The notes under the pieces were generated by a model. The model was given only the letters and a program-made list of their open reading frames with translations. It was not told where the DNA came from and ran no database searches. DNA of 64,000 nucleotides, taken from positions 143,395 to 207,394 of the forward strand of contig JAKCPI010002824.1 of the NCBI GenBank assembly GCA_023213315.1. The letters run 5' to 3'. A program made the position numbers and the translations under genes. The stretch is from Euborellia annulipes. Taxonomy: Eukaryota > Arthropoda > Insecta > Dermaptera > Anisolabididae. Within the stretch, counting starts at the first letter, position 1. Each line of letters starts with the position of its first letter. This document shows positions 57,189-64,000 of the stretch, in pieces.

Positions 57189-57272
57189 CTTTTCTCTCTT
57201 CATCTCCATTGATCTTGAAGTTAAAAACTCTGCCAACTTTGTGAATCACGCAAATTCTTGTGTCTAATTTTC
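57189..57272 (-). CDS. Candidate penultimate exon of the same unrecognised gene
   Basis: Open stretch of 84 nt containing RICVIHKVGRVFNFKINGDE, with donor AAAAG/GTAATTG and a modest acceptor CGACTGAG. It splices in frame to the exon 57016-57107. A copy of this exon (48519-48602) exists downstream of IR copy 1 and is also open in the same frame. It could instead be an intron in the IR 3' UTR. Confidence 0.3.
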
Positions 57273-57463
57273 CTCAGTCGCTAGAGTAACAAACGTTTGT
57301 GACAAAATCATTTTGATTGAAGTAAATGCTCTCTGGGCAGAGAAGACGAAGGAATATAAGATTTCTTTGTAACTGTACAGTTCAGTGGTGCATTTATTTA
57401 TTATTTAATCAAAGATGAAGAAAAAAGGGAGAAATATGCAATTTCATCAAATCATTATTGATA

Positions 57464-59224
57464 TTATTTGAGAAATTGCAATCTTCGCTTAACACGGATC
57501 TTTCTACAATTAAAGCGAATATTTGATATTATTTCTAATATGAAGACAAATGTTGCAACACAATAACCAATAATCAAAATTATAAAAGCAATTTGTACAT
57601 CTTTTAGTGAGAAACTGTGGACAGTAGATTCAGAAGTTTGATTTGTTCGAATATACTTGGTGATTGTTTTATATACCATCATTTCATCAAGCCATTGGGC
57701 GATTCCGTTCTCATAAATGTTCAAAAGGAATAGTTGAAGTTGTTCAATAAATGGAAAACTACTATATCCGTATTTAAACAAAGAGATCCCACCTGTCTCT
57801 TCAAGGATGGAGAATGTTTTTTTATAGAGTGGAATTGAATTTATCATTTTAGATGCAATGTGACAGGGAGAAAGCAACGTTGAATTTGGATCTATATAAA
57901 GATCATCAAAATTCTTCTTGTCAAATGATACCTGAGATTTCACATAAAAATATGGCCTGGTACTAGATTTAAACAAATTTGTACAAAAATCAGAAAATTG
58001 ACACATGATTAGCAGATTTGAAGTTTGAATTTCTTGGATCGTTTTAATGTCAGGATAATGTCCGGGTGATTCCATTAGTGAAAAAAATGCAGATTGTATT
58101 CCACAGATCAGAACAATCGAGGTGATTAAAATGCTTGCAGAAAGAATTCTCAACGGATTATCTTCTATATAAACAAACCAAGTCACGGGCTCTGTGATGA
58201 AAAGACTTAGATTTCGTGCAAAAGTTTCATAAATAGATCTCCGTTGTTGGTGTCCATAAAGAGTGATAAGATGCCACACTAAAGTACAAAAGATGAGACT
58301 GACAAAACACGTGATCCAAACAGGATAAGTGAAGCTCCGATGAAGACTCTGCCAGAGGGGATATTCTGGTCTCTGGTGGACGATAAAGCATATTCTCCAT
58401 ACATCAAAAGCCTCCACATTTGGGGTGACCTGATTTTCTGGCTTATTTAATAATGTAAAGGTGTTATATACTTGTATATTTATTTTTCTTTCTTGAGTAG
58501 CATTCCAATTTTCTTTTAAATATTCATAAATAAATCTTCCTTTTCCAGTACTATTGGGTACCTTTAAAATTTCATCAACTTTTCCATAAATAAAAATATT
58601 TTGTTGATGAGCATTTGGCCTTTGATTGAAATAAGCTTTTTTTAAATTTGGTATTTTCTTTGCTATGTGCTCGTATGGATTGTCTATCCATAATTCAAAT
58701 TGTTGATCAGTAAATTGAAAAAGTACCACCTTCCTAAATTTATCATAATAAGTCTTCTTCCTGTATCTCTTATCTGTCTTATATCTCAATAGTTTGACCA
58801 AATTGATTTTCTCCTCTTCATTTATAGTTGTATTTGAGTTTCTTAAATCCATAAAATGTATGATAGAGTCCATATTTTTGAAATATCTTCCAAATTCAGT
58901 ATCAAGAGAAAAGAGTATAACATTATATCCAAAATAACGAGATTCTTTCTCTTCCATAATTATTTCCAACTTGTCAATTTCAGATATGATTATTGTGTCG
59001 TTCAATCGTTCAATTAATATCTCCAACGGAAACGACGTCGTTTTATTTGGAATAATAAATGTTGTAGCAAAAGGCTTAAAATACTCTCTTGTGAAGTTCG
59101 ACAAAACTTCAATTGATGGGATTTTATTTCCCTGCTTCACGACATCTTCAAAAAGAGGACTTCCATTTGAGAGTGGAAATAAAGCCAAGGAGTAAAAAAC
59201 GAAAGCAACAACATGCCCCTTCAT
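57464..59224 (-). CDS. Divergent ionotropic receptor (IR), copy 2
   Basis: Intronless ORF of 586 residues, paralogous to the receptor at 48821-50569. The same signal-peptide-like start, TM1 (PVWITCFVSLIFCTLVWHLI), second TM with GIQSAFFSLMESPG and last TM (VQIAFIILIIGYCVATFVF) can be read. Membrane segments are nearly identical between copies, while the two ligand-binding-like lobes carry most substitutions and small indels (for example a missing stretch around SQVSFDKKNFDDLY). The C-terminus is slightly longer and basic. Similarity also covers roughly 300 bp downstream and 140 bp upstream, so the duplication is genomic rather than retroposed. No frame damage is seen. Confidence 0.85.
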   Translation of the reverse strand: MKGHVVAFVFYSLALFPLSNGSPLFEDVVKQGNKIPSIEVLSNFTREYFKPFATTFIIPNKTTSFPLEILIERLNDTIIISEIDKLEIIMEEKESRYFGYNVILFSLDTEFGRYFKNMDSIIHFMDLRNSNTTINEEEKINLVKLLRYKTDKRYRKKTYYDKFRKVVLFQFTDQQFELWIDNPYEHIAKKIPNLKKAYFNQRPNAHQQNIFIYGKVDEILKVPNSTGKGRFIYEYLKENWNATQERKINIQVYNTFTLLNKPENQVTPNVEAFDVWRICFIVHQRPEYPLWQSLHRSFTYPVWITCFVSLIFCTLVWHLITLYGHQQRRSIYETFARNLSLFITEPVTWFVYIEDNPLRILSASILITSIVLICGIQSAFFSLMESPGHYPDIKTIQEIQTSNLLIMCQFSDFCTNLFKSSTRPYFYVKSQVSFDKKNFDDLYIDPNSTLLSPCHIASKMINSIPLYKKTFSILEETGGISLFKYGYSSFPFIEQLQLFLLNIYENGIAQWLDEMMVYKTITKYIRTNQTSESTVHSFSLKDVQIAFIILIIGYCVATFVFILEIISNIRFNCRKIRVKRRLQFLK

Positions 59225-59399
59225 GGTTTCACTTTCAACTGACCTTTTGGAACATGAGAATGCATGGATTACCCAATTCTTAATTAAATTGCTGATTATT
59301 TATTCCACGCAACGAGTTATTCTATTTATTTTTTTTAATACTATAATAGGTAAAATATAAAATCTATTATGATGTATCTTTCAAATTACGAAAATCTTT

Positions 59400-60800
59400 A
59401 TAATAAATATAATATATAATAATAATAATAAACGTCTTTATTCTTCTTTTTAACATTTTACATAAAAAACTTGACATACAGCCCTAAGACATCTTTCCCC
59501 TGGCCGGGTTGGCCGTCGTGGAAAGTCGCTTACAGGAAAAAAAAAACAACAAAAATGTATACAAAATCAAAAATAAATAGATCATCAAAAGAAGATGAAA
59601 AAAAAAAAAAAATAAATAAATAAATAAACAAACAAAATAAAGGAATATAGAATGAATTATTTTAAACAAATTAAATGCCTCTTATTAGTTATTAAATTGA
59701 CGGGTCAAAAAGTGTCTGTAATTCCACGCACTTTTACAGTATTTGATGAATCTGCTGATGTTATTAATAGGGCTCGGATTTATAGGCACTAAAAATCTTG
59801 AAAATAGGCAGGCAACTAAGCACTATAAATTATTAAAATAGGCACTTAAAAATGCATTTATTGTAAAAATAGGCACTTAAAAGGCATTATTTAAGAAATA
59901 ATATAAAAAATTTAAAAAATTGATGTCTTATTTTTGGTAATTTGGTGTGACTGGTCGCACAGCACACTTGTTTGCCAGAATATAAATACAAATCAAATTT
60001 TTAAGTACTAATTTTAAAAATTTTACATTAAAAATAAATTTTTTTTTTTTTTTTTTTAAAAAGTAATTTTTTTCAAATCCCGGGAGGGGTGGGGGTAATT
60101 ACCCCCTTCTCCCCCCCCCCCTTGAAATATTTTCTTGATAATTCAAAAAAATTTTAAATTTAGGCTATGTATAGCTCGTAAAAAATTGAAATTGGCTATT
60201 TGAACTTAAAATAGGCACTAAAAAAGGCATTTATACATGAAATAGGCACTAAAACCCAGAATCGGCCAAAATAGTCATTATAGGCACTAACAAATGCCTC
60301 TTATTTTATTCAGAATTTCATGAAACGTATACATAATATATTGGCCTAAATTTTAAGCCATAAATAAAAAAAAGGCAAATAGGGCGAAATCCGAGCCCTA
60401 GTTATTAATATTATTTTCATTTAATTAGCCTTTAATGTCTTCCAGATTTAAAAATTCATCGTTTAGGTACAACAATCTAAAATTTCTAAAGATTGGACAC
60501 TCGCCCACAAAATGAAGCACATCTTCCTCTACATTCATGTTACAGAGTGAACATATTTTTGTCTCACTTTTGCATGTGTATCTGTTTAAGTAAAGGAGAT
60601 CTCCCCTAATTTTAATTATCCAGGAAATGGTTTACGAGTCACAATTACTGTTAATTATTTTAAAACTTAGGTCTAATTCTTTGTACATGGAGTGGTTTCT
60701 ACTATTTTGTGCTTTGGCCATACAATTGCCCAACAACTTAGTTTTAATTATTTCTAGCGTTTGTGCCACAGTTATTTTTTTTTTTTTTCTAATAGATCGC
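59400..60800 (-). mobile_element. LINE 3' fragment with C-terminal zinc-knuckle region, split by a MITE
   Basis: In minus orientation it reads CSLCNMNVEEDVLHFVGECP, the CxxC...H...C motif of I/Jockey-type LINE C-termini, with FRNFRLLYLNDEF after it. Beyond the MITE at 59768-60400 it continues with RFIKYCKSAWNYRHFLTR. It ends in AATAAAGACG and an (ATT)n tail near 59405-59440. Stops and a long homopolymer near 60775 show decay. Confidence 0.65.
59768..60400. mobile_element. hAT-like MITE, 633 bp
   Basis: Perfect 14-bp terminal inverted repeats (TAGGGCTCGGATTT) flanked by the 8-bp duplication GTTATTAA (59760-59767 and 60401-60408). It carries internal repeats of ATAGGCACTTAAAA and a G/C-tract segment that resembles 63500-63670 in reverse. 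No transposase. Confidence 0.85.
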
Positions 60801-60986
60801 TCAATGGTGAACTATGTGAGACGAAAATCTTTATAATCTCAAGTAACTCGGTGATTCCACCCACTATTTCCTCTTAAAGGTTATAAAATATTATTAATAA
60901 TAAATGATTTATTTTAGAAACTATTTTTATTCCATTTTCTTTTTATCATCTTTTATTAAATTGCACGAAATGAAACATTATCTATT

Positions 60987-62713
60987 TTTACTTTCTCTTA
61001 CCTATGTATATATGTAATATATATACCGGGTGGGCCATTAGTGCGTGGACGGAAGATTGTGGGCTTATTAACGGACATTTTTAAAATTTGTTGATCGCAC
61101 ATAATGTGGGGCCTTTAGGGCTACTAAATTAAAAGATATTTTTGTTCCAATTGCACCTCATATACAGGAGTGGTCCATATCAAAGTTATGTTTTTTTAAA
61201 TGGAACGCCCTGTATATTATTGCATATTTGGATTCTACGGCACAATTTTAGTATGAGTTTATGTCATGCAATGGTATTCTAAAACAAACCGTTCAGCCGC
61301 AAATCGGGCTTTAGTGAAAAAACTGCTGTCTGGAAAAAATTGAATATCTCGCGAACCATAAAACTTAGGGGACTGTTCTTTTGAGAGGTTACTAACCATG
61401 AAATGTACTAATGTGGGCCAGATGGGTAACCCGGAATTATTCTTATGTTGGGAGAAATGGCCATGCCAATTTGGAAAATTTAAATCATGGATAACTTCAT
61501 TTTTTCAAATGGAACATGCTACTTTTTTTTATGCCATGGGACGTGAAATTCAATTATCTTTCAGCTGATATAAGGTTGTCTATATCTATCTTTGGTAGTT
61601 TTCTTTTTATTCCAAAATATCTGATGAAAAAAAAAAATTTTTTATTATAGACAAAATAATTGAAAAAAAATTCCAAACGCAAAACAAAATTGTAATAAAT
61701 GGAAAAAATATGCTAAATATTCGAAAATATCTTTTAATTTCTTTTAAAATCATTTATTTGAACTTCTCGAAAAAAGAAATTTGGGTTATGTTTAGGTTAG
61801 AGGTGCGCCATCTTGTTGACAAATCATAACCCGAATTTGAGCAAGCGGGACTTCTTTGAGAAGTTCAAATAAATGATTTTAAAGGAAATTAAAAGACATT
61901 TTCGAATATTTAGCATAATTTGTCCATTTATTACGATTTTGTTTTGCGTTTGGATTTTTTTTTCAATTATTTTGTCTATAATAAAATTTTTTTTTTTTTC
62001 GTTATCAGATATTTTGGAATAAAAGAAAACTACCAAAGATAGATATAGACAACCTTATATCAGCTGAAAGATAATTGAATTTCACGTCCCATGGCATAAA
62101 AAAAGTAGCATGTTCCATTTGAAAAAAATGAAGTTATCCATGATTTAAATTTTCCAAATTGGCATGGCCATTTCTCCCAACATAAGAATAATTCCGGGTT
62201 ACCCATCTGGCCCACATTAGTACATTTCATGATTAGTAACCTCTCAAAAGAACAGTCCCCTAAGTTTTATGGTTCGCGAGATATTCAATTTTTTCCAGAC
62301 AGCAGTTTTTTCACTAAAGCCCGATTTGCGGCTGAACGGTTTGTTTTAGAATACATTGCATGACATAAACTCATACTAAAATTGGCCGTAGAATCCAAAT
62401 ATGCAATATATACAGGGCGTTCCATTTAAAAAAACATAACTTTGATATGGACCACCCTGTATATGAGGTGCAATTGGAACAAAAATATTTTTAATTTGTA
62501 GCCCTAAAGGGCCCACATTATGTGCGATCAACAAATTTTAAAAATGTCCGTTAATAAGTCCACAATCTTCCGTCCACGCACTATTGGCCCACCCGGTATA
62601 TAGAGAGAAAGTATTGGTTTCATGTCAAAAATTCGATGTCGAGATTTTGATGGATCTTCACGTTTTGAGGTCCCCTGAGTCCAAAAAAGTGGTTTTCGCG
62701 ACATGGTCTGTCT

Positions 62714-62745
<32 letters not shown>

Positions 62746-63238
62746 CTATTTTAAGCTTGAAGGAATTGAGCTATGAAGACTGAAATTTTATATTTAAGTT
62801 AAACACCTCCCGGGACCGGAAAAATAAGCTTTTAATCAAAATCGGCCAAAGAGTACTAGTACTTTACTGATGTACTTTTTCAGTTTTTTTCGATTTTCTC
62901 AAAATTCGCTCTAACGATTTTGATTAAAATTCAAAAATCAATTATTTTTTAGATGCTCTTTAAAATGCATATTCTCATTTTGCCCTCAAAATTGTTTGAA
63001 GCACACTTTACTCTTGTGCTTCATAGGAAAGATAGGAGAAATGGTTGCCATGGTTACAAAATATAAATATTTTCCCATACTTATAAATTTTACATCTGAA
63101 TTCAAATATTCCCTACTGCCGGGAACTAAATACATATCGACACAAAAAATCTGGTGTGACAAGCACAGTGCACAACTTTCGATTACCGAAGGTAAGAGAA
63201 AGTTGTGTGCTGTGCGCCAGTCACACCAGATTTTTTAT
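60987..63238 (-). repeat. R-family element split by the 1571-bp palindrome
   Basis: ACTTTCTCTTACC hairpin to the left and the rest of R (62597-63238) to the right. TG microsatellite at 62714-62744. The palindrome sits in the AT loop of the terminal hairpin. Confidence 0.85.
61026..62596. mobile_element. 1571-bp palindromic fold-back element
   Basis: Two arms of about 740 bp (61026 to about 61770 and about 61857 to 62596) are near-perfect inverted copies around a loop of about 85 bp. Ends are CCGGGTGGGCCATTAG and its complement, flanked by TA on both sides as for Tc1/mariner-type insertion. Motifs like ACAGGGTGG recur inside the arms. It interrupts an R-family copy. No transposase frame seen. 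Confidence 0.85.
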
Positions 63239-63369
63239 TATATAAAAGAACACCTCGTTGCATGGATTAAATAAGTGTTAAACACTAAATAATCAATAGA
63301 TTTAGATCTCGACTTCTTTTTTCTCTACATCGTCGACTCTATTTTTTATTTCTCTTAACTATGTATATA

Positions 63370-63870
63370 TGCAATATATATATGGCTCCAAAAAGAGTCG
63401 AAACGTCGAGTAAATCTCAACATCACACGCGACTCAACCCGAGAGAACTTGTCTTCGCATATATATATATATTAATATATAGTTCCGGGTTGACCGAGCC
63501 GGAGACAAGGGCGGATACAAGGGGGGAGGGGGTAAAGGGCGTAATTACCCCCCCCCCCCCGAGATTCGAAAAAATACCTTTTTTTTGCAAAAAAATTTAT
63601 TTTTAATGTAAAATTTTTAAAATTAGTACTTAAAAATTTGATTTGTATTTATATTCTGGCAAACAAGTGTAGCATCAATAAAAACACCAAAATAAGAAAT
63701 AATACGCCAGGTAGAGCTTTGAGGAATAGAAGGAACATTACTGGGTGTGTTCCCAGGCGATGCTTAAGACTTGGCACCCGGGAGACAATTAAAAAGTATT
63801 ATTTTCAATAAAACTAATTAATAATTAGTATTTTAATAATAGAATTTAAATAATAAGTATTTTTTAACTA
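63370..63870. repeat. Repeat cluster: partial hammerhead-like motif and a G-tract MITE
   Basis: 63380-63410 has AAAGAGTCGAAACGTCGAGT. 63500-63670 (GGGGGTAAAGGGCGTAATTA and the following AT-rich part) matches the interior of the MITE at 59768-60400 in reverse. Confidence 0.5.
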
Positions 63871-63872
63871 AT

Positions 63873-64000
63873 TGCCCTGCCCCCAGGTTTGGCGTAGTAA
63901 GTAGTGCGCCTACCTCCTATACCAAACGTCGCGGGTTCGGACCCAGGCAATCCGATGATTTTATTTAAGCCATTTGGATACCAGTTGGCTTAAATAGAAA
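63873..64000 (+). mobile_element. tRNA-derived SINE, cut by window end
   Basis: Head GGCGTAGTAAGTAGTGCGCC with GGTTCGGACCC, then the AAGCCATTTGGATACC palindrome; continues past the window. Confidence 0.8.

Noticed and set aside
61824..62036. Frame inside the palindrome as a transposase remnant
   Set aside because: Composition is AT-driven (Lys, Ile, Asn), it has no DDE-type motif and it lies in an inverted-repeat arm.

Overview
The window looks like gene-poor, AT-rich nuclear DNA of an arthropod. Three things point there: two intronless ionotropic-receptor (IR) type chemoreceptor genes, a fasciclin-domain gene with small exons and GT-AG introns, and a dense load of tRNA-derived SINEs, hAT and mariner MITEs, LINE and Ty3 remnants. 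I cannot name the species. No prokaryotic gene, CRISPR array or operon is present.

Layout. 1-15 kb is a nest of repeats. It holds two pairs of very long inverted repeats (1-655 with 4573-5254, and about 8611-9778 with 12490-14797), several copies of a 0.65-0.8 kb element called R here, tRNA-derived SINEs inserted in R, and hAT MITEs whose 8-bp target duplications can be read directly. 15-20 kb is mostly AT-rich intergenic DNA with fold-back elements. 20.45-28.56 kb (minus strand) carries the last six exons (about 537 residues) of a protein with three FAS1 domains. Every visible intron is in phase 1 and the introns are filled with fold-back elements. 28.6-43.3 kb is again repeats and AT-rich spacer. 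43.8-48.5 kb is a decayed Ty3-type LTR retrotransposon on the minus strand whose Gag starts with a PHD-type zinc finger; a 5'-truncated LINE sits in its pol, flanked by an 8-bp duplication. 48.8-50.6 and 57.5-59.2 kb are two tandemly duplicated IR genes (582 and 586 codons), with an IR pseudogene fragment between them. Upstream of the second IR copy (59.4-60.8 kb) is a LINE C-terminal fragment split by a hAT MITE. At 61.0-62.6 kb a 1571-bp almost perfect palindrome is inserted in an R copy.

Most interesting signal. About twenty dispersed short motifs share the plan CUGANGA-N, then a hairpin stem, then GAAAC or GAAAU. The stem sequence differs between families while pairing is kept and the flanks stay constant. 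They lie mostly in head-to-head inverted repeats. The constant parts match the hammerhead ribozyme core except for one additional base before stem II, so a ribozyme-like RNA of Penelope-like or retrozyme-type elements is a reasonable hypothesis. It is not proven here.

The real genes do not form a pathway. The IRs are probable chemosensory membrane receptors and the FAS1 protein is a probable secreted adhesion or matrix protein. Everything else is mobile DNA or spacer.
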